Virus record (IMG/VR): IMGVR_UViG_3300020578_000228
Location: 1 to 35,850 of that record
Origin: a virus
Strand: one strand, 5' to 3'
DNA: 35,850 bases
The notes under the pieces are model-generated. The model saw only the letters and a program-made list of their open reading frames with translations. It had not been told where the DNA came from and did not search any database. Of the stretch, positions 1 to 6,421 are shown in pieces. How positions within the stretch are numbered: position 1 is the stretch's first letter; every line of letters starts with the position of its first letter. A program made the position numbers and the translations under genes.

Positions 1-154
1 ATGAAAATGTACTTACACCAGAAGTTGAATAAAAATTGACTCCACCAAGTTCTAATCCAGCAAGAGTTCCATCAGACCTATAAAAATTAATGTTATTACC
101 TTGAGAAGTAATACTTGTGATACCTGCGATACTATTTGGATTGATGATTGTCAT
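1..154 (-). CDS. Fibre-like structural protein, N-terminal part (cut by window edge)
   Basis: This reading frame starts at an ATG at 154 and stays open to the window edge, so only 51 codons are visible and the C-terminus is missing. It begins MTIINPNSIAGITSITSQG and continues with an INFYRSDGTLAGLEL-type stretch. That style (INPNSI..I.SIT, then NFY.SDG) is what I associate with N-termini of cyanophage fibre or virion proteins. It starts 12 bases after the stop codon of the upstream fibre gene. An AGAGGT ribosome binding site overlaps that stop region and sits about 6 bases before the ATG, so the two are probably translated from one late transcript. The receptor-binding part, if any, lies outside the window. 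The fibre assignment is inference from style and context. Confidence 0.6.
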   Translation of the reverse strand, partial: MTIINPNSIAGITSITSQGNNINFYRSDGTLAGLELGGVNFYSTSGVSTFS

Positions 155-166
155 TTTATTACCTCT

Positions 167-757
167 TCATACGACAACATAATTTCCGTCAATAGTCAGA
201 GATCCTTGAATTGTAACAGGCCCTGCCATCAAACCATTAAAATTGGTTCCAATATAATGATTTCCACTTAGAACATTATCTACAATAATCATTCCATTAC
301 CAATATAAAGGCCTTGGAATGAATTTCCAATTCCAGTCAAATCTGCATCGTCAAGATTTGTTGTATTGATTCCTACAGATCTTGATGTTGCAATTCCTGC
401 AGTATATATTGTAAAATCCTTGGGAATTCCCGTTAATCCACCACCATTTCCAGAAAATGATGTTGCTGTGATAACTCCGGAAACTTTTACATCTCCAACA
501 ACATCAAGTTTAGATGTAGGAAGAGTGGATGCAATACCTACATTTCCTTCTGTAAAATAAGCATTGTAAGTATCAGTGCCAACCCCAACGCTCCAAGGGT
601 TGACAGCAATTACGGTTGTTCCAATACCTACATTTTTAGAAGCGAATAACTTACCATCGTAAGTATTAAGAGCTAATTCGCCTAATGGAACTTGATCTGA
701 GGTTGGTATCTTACCCGCAACCGAGGATCGTTTAATTTTAATCTTAGGATCAGCCAT
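167..757 (-). CDS. Tail-fibre-like protein with Mtd-type N-terminus
   Basis: A 196-residue protein. Residues 1-40 (IKIKRSSVAGKIPTSDQVPL followed by GELALNTYDGKLF) match the short N-terminal pattern of phage fibres related to Mtd_N domains, in which a GE-L-A-NT-DG-L motif follows an arginine-rich strand. Residues 42-110 carry VGIGTT-type glycine/threonine motifs and SKLDVVGDVKVSGVITATSF, a stretch common in trimeric beta-fibre shafts of marine myoviruses. There is no intramolecular chaperone domain, and the protein ends with GSLTIDGNYVVV. At 196 residues it is short for a complete fibre, so it may be an adaptor or one segment of a fibre split over several genes. It has its own late promoter (812-819) and a leader hairpin (787-802). 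The ribosome binding site is weak (GAG at about -9). Confidence 0.72.
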   Translation of the reverse strand: MADPKIKIKRSSVAGKIPTSDQVPLGELALNTYDGKLFASKNVGIGTTVIAVNPWSVGVGTDTYNAYFTEGNVGIASTLPTSKLDVVGDVKVSGVITATSFSGNGGGLTGIPKDFTIYTAGIATSRSVGINTTNLDDADLTGIGNSFQGLYIGNGMIIVDNVLSGNHYIGTNFNGLMAGPVTIQGSLTIDGNYVVV

Positions 758-786
758 TGAATCTCATGTGTGGTATATACCGTGAC

Positions 787-802
787 CTCAGTATGTACTG
801 AG
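787..802 (-). other. Leader hairpin (7-bp stem, 2-nt loop)
   Basis: CTCAGTA and TACTGAG form a perfect inverted repeat around a two-base centre. It lies between the late promoter at 812-819 and the fibre start codon at 757, so it would be in the 5' leader of that mRNA. No T-run follows on the minus strand, which argues against a terminator. It could stabilise the mRNA, be an RNA-processing site, or bind a protein as a near-palindromic DNA site. Confidence 0.5.
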
Positions 803-811
803 CATTAAATT

Positions 812-819
812 TATTTATA
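812..819 (-). promoter_or_regulatory. T4-type late promoter, TATAAATA
   Basis: This is an exact copy of the T4 late promoter octamer, read on the minus strand just after the stop codon of the coiled-coil gene (821) and about 55 bases before the fibre start at 757. T4-like phages read this element with the gp55 sigma factor. Its placement between two virion genes fits that role. Confidence 0.75.
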
Positions 820-820
820 A

Positions 821-1006
821 TTAGAAGTCATCCGACTTTTGAATTCTTTTAGACTTTTGTGACAATTTTTCAACTTCACTTTGAAGTGTTGAAACTTTCT
901 TAGTCAGTTGTTCTATTTGGGTTTCAAGAACAATATTTTGAGTAAATAACTCAAATGTTTTTTGTTGATATTTAGACAGTACCAATTTCAAATCTTCTTC
1001 AGTCAT
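821..1006 (-). CDS. Small coiled-coil protein, unknown function
   Basis: The product is 61 residues if translation starts at the ATG at 1006 (MTEEDLKLVLSKYQQKTFEL). An in-frame ATG at 1030 would add eight residues. I prefer 1006 because the late-promoter motif at 1032-1039 would place the transcript start close to or beyond the 1030 codon, and because the extra residues lie inside a perfect hairpin that looks like a terminator. Most of the protein is predicted helix, with leucine/valine heptads in the second half (VLETQIEQLTKKVSTLQSEV), and the C-terminus is basic then acidic. It lies between two fibre genes, so it may be a fibre assembly or oligomerisation helper. I know no function for it. 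Neither start has a clear Shine-Dalgarno. Confidence 0.65.
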   Translation of the reverse strand: MTEEDLKLVLSKYQQKTFELFTQNIVLETQIEQLTKKVSTLQSEVEKLSQKSKRIQKSDDF

Positions 1007-1008
1007 AA

Positions 1009-1036
1009 AAATAGATGGAGATAACTCCATCTATTT
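1009..1036 (-). terminator. Perfect 12-bp hairpin with T-run, probable intrinsic terminator
   Basis: AAATAGATGGAG and CTCCATCTATTT are exact reverse complements around a 4-base loop. On the minus strand the second arm runs on into TTTTT, as in rho-independent terminators. It lies 17 bases after the stop of the repeat-bearing fibre gene (1054). The hairpin is nearly symmetrical and overlaps both a late-promoter-like TCTAAATA (1032-1039) and the alternative start codon of the downstream gene. Confidence 0.7.
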
Positions 1037-1039
1037 AGA
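1032..1039 (-). promoter_or_regulatory. Late-promoter-like TCTAAATA
   Basis: This matches the TAAATA core of the phage late promoter, with C replacing the usual A at the third position. It lies between the fibre gene and the coiled-coil gene and overlaps the 5' arm of the terminator hairpin. It is weaker than the other late promoters in the window. Confidence 0.4.
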
Positions 1040-1053
1040 GTATGCAAATAAAA

Positions 1054-2904
1054 TCAGAATGTTCCTGCATCAACAGTAATATTTTCAAGGAACCTTTCGC
1101 CATTAGTACAGGAAATAACTTGTGATGCACCAGCACAATCATTCACAAAGAGAGATGCAATCTCAATCGGTGCAAATGTTGTGACTGTAAGTTGTGGAGT
1201 ATTTACATTGCTACCATCAGTATCAGCAGCAAGAACACTTGCAAACTTAAATCTTGCATCTCCGTGTTCCCAAATAACTGCTGATTTCTTTGCAGTTGTT
1301 GCATGATAGTTGAAGAGAACACCAAGGTCCCAAGTGGTTGCAGATGTTGGTGCATTACCATCAACAACACCAAGTTCAATCGTTCTGTCTTCTACAGTAA
1401 TTGCAGCAGTATTGACTTGAGTTGTACTTCCATTTACATAGAGGTTTCCACTAATAGTCAGGTTTTGAGATGTATTGATGTTACCTGAGGCATCAATCGT
1501 TACAGATTGTGTGCCGTTACTGTGCTGAATGGTTGCAGTTTTTAGTGTTGGTGCGCTGAGTGCAGTACCAACATTAACTGCACCAGAGACTTCAATACTT
1601 GTTGCAGCTGCAGCACCCAAAACAGGAGTTACCAGAGTTGGACTTGTTGCAAATACTGCTGCACCAGAACCAGTTTCATCAGTCAGTGCAGCAGCTAAGT
1701 TTGCTGATGAAGGGGTCTCAAGGAATGTTGCAATGTTAGCACCAAGTCCCGATACACCAGTAGAAATAGGTAATCCAGTACAGCTAGTAAGTGTACCTGA
1801 TGATGGAGTACCGAGAGCAGGAGTTACCAGAGTTGGTGAGGTAGCAAATACCGCAGATCCAGAACCAGTTTCATCAGTTAAAGCAGCAGCTAAGTTTGCT
1901 GATGAAGGAGTTGTAAGCAATGTTGCAACGCCAGCACCAAGTCCCGATACACCAGTTGAGATTGGAAGATCAGTACAATTAGTTAATGTACCAGATGTAG
2001 GAGTTCCAAGAACAGGAGATACCAGTGTAGGAGTATTAGCGAATACTGCTGCACCAGAACCAGTTTCATCAGTTAAAGCAGCAGCTAAGTTTGCTGATGA
2101 AGGAGTTGTAAGCAATGTTGCAACGCCAGCACCAAGTCCCGATACACCAGTTGAGATTGGAAGATCGGTACAGTTAGTAAGTGTACCTGATGATGGAGTG
2201 CCAAGAACAGGAGTTACCAGTGTTGGACTTGTTGCAAATACTGCTGCACCAGAACCAGTTTCATCAGTCAGTGCAGCAGCTAAGTTTGCTGATGAAGGAG
2301 TTGTAAGCAATGTTGCAACGCCAGCACCAAGTCCCGATACACCAGTAGAAATAGGTAATCCAGTGCAGTTAGTCAGAGTACCAGATGTAGGAGTTCCAAG
2401 AACAGGAGATACCAGTGTAGGAGTATTAGCGAATACAAGTGCTCCAGTTCCTGTTTCATCAGTTACCGCAGCAGCTAAGTTTGCTGATGATGGAGTAACC
2501 AAGAAAGTTGTTACACCAGCACCAGCACCAGTGAGTGTTGCCGCACTGGTTGTAACAGTAGCAAAACTCAATACACCTGCACCATCAGTTACGATTGCTT
2601 GATTCGAAGAACCATCTGCACTAGGAAGTGTAAAAGTAACAATGCCCGCAAGAGTATCTGCAGACTTTAACTTAATACTATTTGTTCCATCTTTATCTAC
2701 TAAATTTAAAACCGCAGCTGTTGAACCATTTTCACGATTCCAATAACGCGAACTTCCAAAAAACTTTTGGTTGACAGAAGTTCCGTCTAAACCAATATAA
2801 AAATCATACTTGTCAGTGGTAAATCCAGGCTCGCCCGCCTTAAATGATGCAAGGCCAACATTAGATGCTAAACCTCTTTTTATCTGAAGTACCGGTGCAG
2901 GCAT
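1054..2904 (-). CDS. Tail fibre protein with 65-residue tandem repeats
   Basis: A 616-residue fibre. Residues 1-50 (LQIKRGLASNVGLASFKAGE, then FTTDKYDFYIGLDG) follow the Mtd_N-like pattern of fibre N-termini that attach to the virion. Residues 124-429 hold one partial and four full 65-residue repeats built on SGTLTNC..LPISTGVSGLG, TPSSANLAAA and TDETGSG..VF, a repeat known from many phage fibres. Residues 430-616 contain NLYVNGSTTQVNTAAITVED followed by a short WDLGVLFNYH stretch, typical of the C-terminal half of cyanophage structural proteins. It has its own late promoter in front (2927-2940) and a terminator behind (1009-1036), so it is probably a single-gene late unit. The repeat number could vary by recombination. 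The receptor is unknown. Confidence 0.8.
   Translation of the reverse strand: MPAPVLQIKRGLASNVGLASFKAGEPGFTTDKYDFYIGLDGTSVNQKFFGSSRYWNRENGSTAAVLNLVDKDGTNSIKLKSADTLAGIVTFTLPSADGSSNQAIVTDGAGVLSFATVTTSAATLTGAGAGVTTFLVTPSSANLAAAVTDETGTGALVFANTPTLVSPVLGTPTSGTLTNCTGLPISTGVSGLGAGVATLLTTPSSANLAAALTDETGSGAAVFATSPTLVTPVLGTPSSGTLTNCTDLPISTGVSGLGAGVATLLTTPSSANLAAALTDETGSGAAVFANTPTLVSPVLGTPTSGTLTNCTDLPISTGVSGLGAGVATLLTTPSSANLAAALTDETGSGSAVFATSPTLVTPALGTPSSGTLTSCTGLPISTGVSGLGANIATFLETPSSANLAAALTDETGSGAAVFATSPTLVTPVLGAAAATSIEVSGAVNVGTALSAPTLKTATIQHSNGTQSVTIDASGNINTSQNLTISGNLYVNGSTTQVNTAAITVEDRTIELGVVDGNAPTSATTWDLGVLFNYHATTAKKSAVIWEHGDARFKFASVLAADTDGSNVNTPQLTVTTFAPIEIASLFVNDCAGASQVISCTNGERFLENITVDAGTF
1618..2535 (-). 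repeat. 195-bp tandem repeat array inside the fibre gene
   Basis: The marker GATACACCAGT recurs at 1751, 1946, 2141 and 2336, an exact 195-bp spacing that equals 65 codons. There are four full units and one partial leading unit. Nucleotide similarity between units is very high, with long identical blocks, which points to recent duplication or ongoing homogenisation. Confidence 0.9.
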
Positions 2905-2926
2905 TTTTTTTACTCTATTTTTCTAT

Positions 2927-2940
2927 TATTTATTTATTTA
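2927..2940 (-). promoter_or_regulatory. Late promoter cluster, AATAAATA overlapping copies
   Basis: On the minus strand this reads TAAATAAATAAATAA and gives at least two overlapping AATAAATA octamers. It begins at the stop codon of the upstream 100-aa gene and lies about 25 bases before the repeat-fibre start at 2904. The leader that follows is A-rich. Confidence 0.65.
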
Positions 2941-3240
2941 AAATCCTCCTGCATCTAAATCAATTCTATCGTCTAAATCAACATCTAAAACCTCTTCAAA
3001 ATTTGCAGGAAGACCTGGTTGAATTGATTCAGTAACAGCAGCAGACGAAAGAACTTTATCAGGATTTACCAACTCATATTTTTGTGTTGTAGAATTATAC
3101 ATAATCACATATTGATCATGTTTATTGGTAGCATCAAAGTCCGCTAAATCTGAAAATTGTGCCGGCACCATAACCTCCTTTGTAGTTGTACGTTTAACTA
3201 AAAATTGGTTTCCTGAACCTAAAGTAACTTTATATGTCAT
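2938..3240 (-). CDS. Small conserved virion-type protein, unknown function
   Basis: A 100-residue protein beginning MTYKVTLGSGNQFLVKRTTT. Residues 20-60 contain an AQFSDLADFDATNKHDQYVI stretch followed by MYNSTTQKYELVNPDKVL. This 'dqyvlmYn..t.kye.v.pd.vL' pattern occurs in fibre and baseplate-decoration proteins of marine T4-like phages, where a short strand pair displays a coverslip-like phrase. The C-terminus is acidic (DVDLDDRIDLDAGGF). It overlaps the stop of the preceding gene by an ATGA, so the two are translationally coupled and probably made in matching amounts. No enzyme motif is visible. A structural role is inferred from context only. Confidence 0.7.
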   Translation of the reverse strand: MTYKVTLGSGNQFLVKRTTTKEVMVPAQFSDLADFDATNKHDQYVIMYNSTTQKYELVNPDKVLSSAAVTESIQPGLPANFEEVLDVDLDDRIDLDAGGF

Positions 3241-3572
3241 AATGAAACCGTGTCCGAAACGATAATTGATCCTTCAAAAACTTTTGTGACTTTATTAGTA
3301 CTATTATTTGTAACAATTACATCATAATAATTCCTACCTGCAGTCAAATCTGCTGTGACCGTTGCTCCCATAGAAATTTTAATTTCCCCTATTCCCGCTG
3401 TAATTGTGGCGGAGAATGATTTTGATGCAGTTGCCGTAGGATGTTTTTTAATTTTCGCAGTTGCAATGTGGTTGGCCAAATTAAAAACACTACCATCAGA
3501 ATTTTTGACAGCAAAAGTTGCTTCAAAACTTGTACTTTTATCTAGTGTTAAATTAATAGCAGGAACTGCCAT
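3237..3572 (-). CDS. Small beta-rich virion-type protein, unknown function
   Basis: A 111-residue protein, beta-rich, with the pattern LTLDKSTSFEATFAVKNSDG, FNLANHIATAKIKKHP, then GEIKISM..TVTADLTAGRN and YYDVIVTN. This layout of a short immunoglobulin-like sandwich (constant strand, DG-turn, 'YDV.vt', terminal 'EGSIIVSDTVSL') resembles phage proteins related to the BppU N-terminal domain, which anchors fibres to baseplates. That link is inference. A GATAAATA late promoter lies just upstream (3586-3593), and the gene is coupled by an ATGA overlap to the next. It probably starts the fibre-side late operon. Confidence 0.7.
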   Translation of the reverse strand: MAVPAINLTLDKSTSFEATFAVKNSDGSVFNLANHIATAKIKKHPTATASKSFSATITAGIGEIKISMGATVTADLTAGRNYYDVIVTNNSTNKVTKVFEGSIIVSDTVSL

Positions 3573-3584
3573 GACTTTTTTTAA

Positions 3585-4019
3585 TTATTTATCTTCAGGA
3601 TTAAGTCCATTTTTCAATAACTTAGATAGTTCTGCAGTTGAACCAACAAACAATGCATTAGTTACATTAGTTGGTCCTCTTGTAGTTTTGTCTTCATCAA
3701 TATCTTTAAGTTTTTTCTGAAGATCCATTAATTTATCAGTTGCATCGGCAACGTTTTTAATTAACTGTCCGGCAACTTCATAAGCCCTTGGCATTTCACT
3801 TTCTTGTGCCAATTCAAGAATTCCATTGATTGCTTCTTGACCTTTTTCTATAATTGAATATAAATTTCCTCTTGTATAATCGTAATCTTTTTTTATATCA
3901 TCTGAAATTTTTGATACTTTTTCAATTTTATCGTTAACAGATTCTATTTCTGAAGAAATAATTTCTCCAGGTATGTTAAAGGTTTCATTTAACTTGTCAA
4001 ATTTTTTAGTCATTTTCAT
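3585..4019 (-). CDS. gp16: Terminase small subunit (gp16-like)
   Basis: A 144-residue protein. T4 gp16 forms a ring that recognises DNA and stimulates the large terminase gp17 during packaging. Two parts match it: a central helical region (DYDYTRGNLYSIIEKGQEAI and AQESEMPRAYEVAGQLI) corresponding to the T4 coiled core with its 'SPR..EV...L' motif, and a C-terminal PTNVTNALFVGSTAELSKLL that parallels the T4 'NIQNATVFMGSPTELMDEI' segment. Length is a little under T4 gp16 (164 residues). It overlaps the gp15 stop by ATGA, keeping the T4 order 15-16. The expected next gene, gp17, is not adjacent: fibre-type genes follow. A second ATG two codons in could also serve as start. Confidence 0.86.
   Translation of the reverse strand: MKMTKKFDKLNETFNIPGEIISSEIESVNDKIEKVSKISDDIKKDYDYTRGNLYSIIEKGQEAINGILELAQESEMPRAYEVAGQLIKNVADATDKLMDLQKKLKDIDEDKTTRGPTNVTNALFVGSTAELSKLLKNGLNPEDK
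3586..3593 (-). promoter_or_regulatory. Late promoter GATAAATA overlapping gp16 stop
   Basis: GATAAATA fits the NATAAATA late-promoter consensus. It overlaps the last codons and stop of gp16 and lies 13 bases before the start codon at 3572, followed by an A-rich leader without a clear Shine-Dalgarno. Confidence 0.65.
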
Positions 4020-5002
4020 AAGTCACCATCAAACCCAAAATCATCTCCAGCAACAATAAGTGCATTATCAGCAGTAGTTATGAGTCCAACATTAGTTCCA
4101 GCTACGTGAGCAGTTGCAGTTGTATTGTCTGCACCTCTTGTAACTGTCAATGTATTGCCAGACTTACTCTTGACATACATTTCCTCCGAATTTAAGACAA
4201 TGTAAGATTTTGCTGGAATAGACGACGCATCATTAACAATTATATTTTTAGTAGTGGCAGTAATATCTAAAGATAAATTGGTAGTGACATCTCCTGAGTA
4301 ATTTTTAGTTGCTTTTGGTTCAACAGAATATGTAACATCTCTTCCACCTTCTCCACTGGCAACAAAACCAATCGAAACTTTTTTGATAACATCTTTGGAG
4401 ACATCCGAAACTGGTCCAAAAAGATATGTTTTAGCAGTAAATCTTAAAGTATAAATTAATGCTCTTCTTGTGTCATAACTTCCTTCATAATCATCTTGCA
4501 TAGTTATGCCTTCAAGAACAATAGGAACGTCTCTTTTTTCTCCAATAGAGTCCACTAAATTTATTGTTAGATTATAATTTGGTTGAAAATATGGCAAAAT
4601 TTGTTCAATAATTTGAAGCATATCATCATTCAATTTTGTAAAAATTGCCAATTCAAATTGCATATTATAAGGAACTGGCATATAGGATTTTCTAATTTGT
4701 TTTCCATCAGCGGCCAGTCCTGCTAAAAATGTTTGAGTTGTGGTAACTTTTCTTGATGGATCATAATTTAGTCCAGTAAATTCAAATGACATTCTTGGTA
4801 ATGTAATTTGAACTGGTTTATTGAGATTTGGAACTTGCTCTAATCGCGCCAAGAACTTTTGAGTGGGCCCATAAGCTAACGGAACTTTGATTAAACTTTC
4901 TGTTCCAACATCATGACTATGTTTGATTTCAATCTCATTGAATAATGATCCAAATCCAACAATTGTTTTTCTTAAAATTTCGTTATAAAAATATTCAAAC
5001 AT
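4016..5002 (-). CDS. gp15: Tail sheath stabiliser / tail terminator (gp15)
   Basis: A 328-residue protein. In T4, gp15 hexamers cap the finished tail and sheath and provide the surface that joins the head. The first 200 residues match closely: MFEYFYNEILRK at the start (T4 MFGYFYN), KVPLAYGPTQKFLARL, and above all MLQIIEQILPYFQPNYNLTI at 128-147 (T4 MFQIVEQILPYFQPHFNTTM). Residues 240-308 are an addition relative to T4: a compact module with IIVNDASSIP, SEEMYVKSKSGNTLTVTRGA and TAHVAGTNVG, also seen in the two giant proteins. A late promoter (5038-5045) precedes it, and the gene is coupled to gp16 by ATGA overlap. Confidence 0.94.
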   Translation of the reverse strand: MFEYFYNEILRKTIVGFGSLFNEIEIKHSHDVGTESLIKVPLAYGPTQKFLARLEQVPNLNKPVQITLPRMSFEFTGLNYDPSRKVTTTQTFLAGLAADGKQIRKSYMPVPYNMQFELAIFTKLNDDMLQIIEQILPYFQPNYNLTINLVDSIGEKRDVPIVLEGITMQDDYEGSYDTRRALIYTLRFTAKTYLFGPVSDVSKDVIKKVSIGFVASGEGGRDVTYSVEPKATKNYSGDVTTNLSLDITATTKNIIVNDASSIPAKSYIVLNSEEMYVKSKSGNTLTVTRGADNTTATAHVAGTNVGLITTADNALIVAGDDFGFDGDL

Positions 5003-5037
5003 ATTTTAAAACCTTATAACTGAACCTTTTAATTGAC

Positions 5038-5045
5038 TATTTATG
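5038..5045 (-). promoter_or_regulatory. Late promoter CATAAATA overlapping gp14 stop
   Basis: The octamer CATAAATA fits the late consensus, and its TAA is the stop codon of gp14. It lies about 35 bases before the gp15 start, with an AAGG ribosome-binding-like sequence about 10 bases before that ATG. Confidence 0.65.
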
Positions 5046-6420
5046 GATTTCCAAAAGGATTGCTTTCACTGAAATTTAAAATCAAATCCGCTTCATTTTC
5101 AATATCTTTATTTTGACCAAATTTATCATTTTGATTATAATCATCAATCATTCTAACTTTATATGTCGCTGAAGAAGCTGCGCCGACAATATTTTCATTA
5201 TTTACAAAAATGCCACGAATATTCGCAAGTTTTAATTCGTTTGTTATCATATCCCAAGATCTAACTTTTCCAGTTGCTCCACTTACACTTCCAGTTACAT
5301 CTTCATTGTATATGTATGTTCCAACTCCAACCATATAAGGAGATCCAATTGTGATTGTAGGTGCCACTGTGTATCCAAGACCTGCATTTGTAATTCGAAT
5401 TTGTGTAACAACACCCGATTCATTAATCACAACCCTTCCTATTGCCGTTGTTCCCGCACCAGGAGGAGAAGAAAATGTTACTGAAGGTGCAGTTGCGTAA
5501 CCAGAACCTCCATTGGAAACGGTAATGATGCCAACAATTCCATCTCCAATAACACTTGTTGCAGCTGCACCCGATCCGCCGCCGCCCACAAAAACAATAC
5601 TCGGCGCAACAGTATATCCATATCCAGGGTTAACGATTTCTACACCCTGAATTTTTTTGGAAATAGTCCCGTTACAATCAACAATTCCTTCAATTAAAGT
5701 TGCAATTCCAACTGCAGTTAAACCTCCAGCTGGGGCAGAAGAAATTGCCACTGTTGGAGCGGAAGTATATCCATTTCCTCTTTTTGTTACTGTGACATAT
5801 CTAACGCCACCATTTACAATTCCAGTTGTTGCCAAGGCGGTAACACCAGAACCAACCATCGTCAATGTTTGAATATATCCTTCATTCTCAATGTTATCAT
5901 CAATTTCTTCAACACTTGTATCAATAATCTCATCTTCATATCTAAAGAGTTCGCATTTGAGTTGATAGACATATGTTTTTTGAAGTTGATAAAAAGGTTG
6001 TTCATGCTCTACAAATTTGATTTCAAATAACCTATCTCCAAGAGGGAAATAAATCAAATCACCTTCTTTTGGTCTTGATGTAAGTTGAATATCTGGAATA
6101 TCCTTGATTAAAGGTGCGATATAATTTTCATATCTTTCTTTTGAAATGGTCAAAGTTAAATCATTTAATGGTTGAACACCAAACTTTGATAAAAGAGTCC
6201 CTTGACCTTCATATCCATCATAAGTTTCAATATAAGCTTCAATTGGATATGCATTGTTAAATTCGGATTCAACAACTTCTCTTATTACGGTTTTAGTTGT
6301 TAAATATTGCCTTGGAATATAATAAACCTCAACACCATACATACGAAGTTGCTCATTGATCAAATCTTGAACCAATGATTGCTCAGATGTTGAACCTTGA
6401 AGGAAAAATGGATTGAGCAT
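5041..6420 (-). CDS. gp14: Neck protein gp14 with large GxGY-repeat insertion
   Basis: A 459-residue protein. T4 gp14 (256 residues) forms the neck with gp13 after DNA packaging. The conserved part is residues 1-165: EQLRMYGVEVYYIPRQYL (T4 MRGVECYYVPREY), TYDGYEGQGTLLSKFGVQ (T4 FEGYEGAKSFFSNFGMQ), and RPKEGDLIYFPLGDRLFEI (T4 KEGDLIYFPMDNSLFEI). The C-terminus (ESNPFGNP) parallels the T4 'SSPFDND' end. Between them, residues about 205-360 hold four repeats of about 40-50 residues with GNGYTSAPTV, GYGYTVAPSI, GSGYATAPSV and GLGYTVAPTI. Residues 374-426 hold an SGA-type module (GATGKVRSWD). The insertion is glycine-rich and beta-like and could decorate the neck as whiskers do in T4. The start is one base after the gp13 stop. 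Confidence 0.93.
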   Translation of the reverse strand: MLNPFFLQGSTSEQSLVQDLINEQLRMYGVEVYYIPRQYLTTKTVIREVVESEFNNAYPIEAYIETYDGYEGQGTLLSKFGVQPLNDLTLTISKERYENYIAPLIKDIPDIQLTSRPKEGDLIYFPLGDRLFEIKFVEHEQPFYQLQKTYVYQLKCELFRYEDEIIDTSVEEIDDNIENEGYIQTLTMVGSGVTALATTGIVNGGVRYVTVTKRGNGYTSAPTVAISSAPAGGLTAVGIATLIEGIVDCNGTISKKIQGVEIVNPGYGYTVAPSIVFVGGGGSGAAATSVIGDGIVGIITVSNGGSGYATAPSVTFSSPPGAGTTAIGRVVINESGVVTQIRITNAGLGYTVAPTITIGSPYMVGVGTYIYNEDVTGSVSGATGKVRSWDMITNELKLANIRGIFVNNENIVGAASSATYKVRMIDDYNQNDKFGQNKDIENEADLILNFSESNPFGNP

Positions 6421-6421
6421 A

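Noticed and set aside
1618-2535. Repeat array considered as CRISPR or other non-coding repeat
   Set aside because: The period is 195 bp with no unique spacers, it is an exact multiple of three, and it codes for a known fibre repeat.
1529-2602. Long plus-strand open frame (357 codons) over the fibre repeats
   Set aside because: It runs antisense to the 65-residue repeats and only mirrors their codon composition. It has no ribosome binding site and the sense frame has clear fibre motifs.
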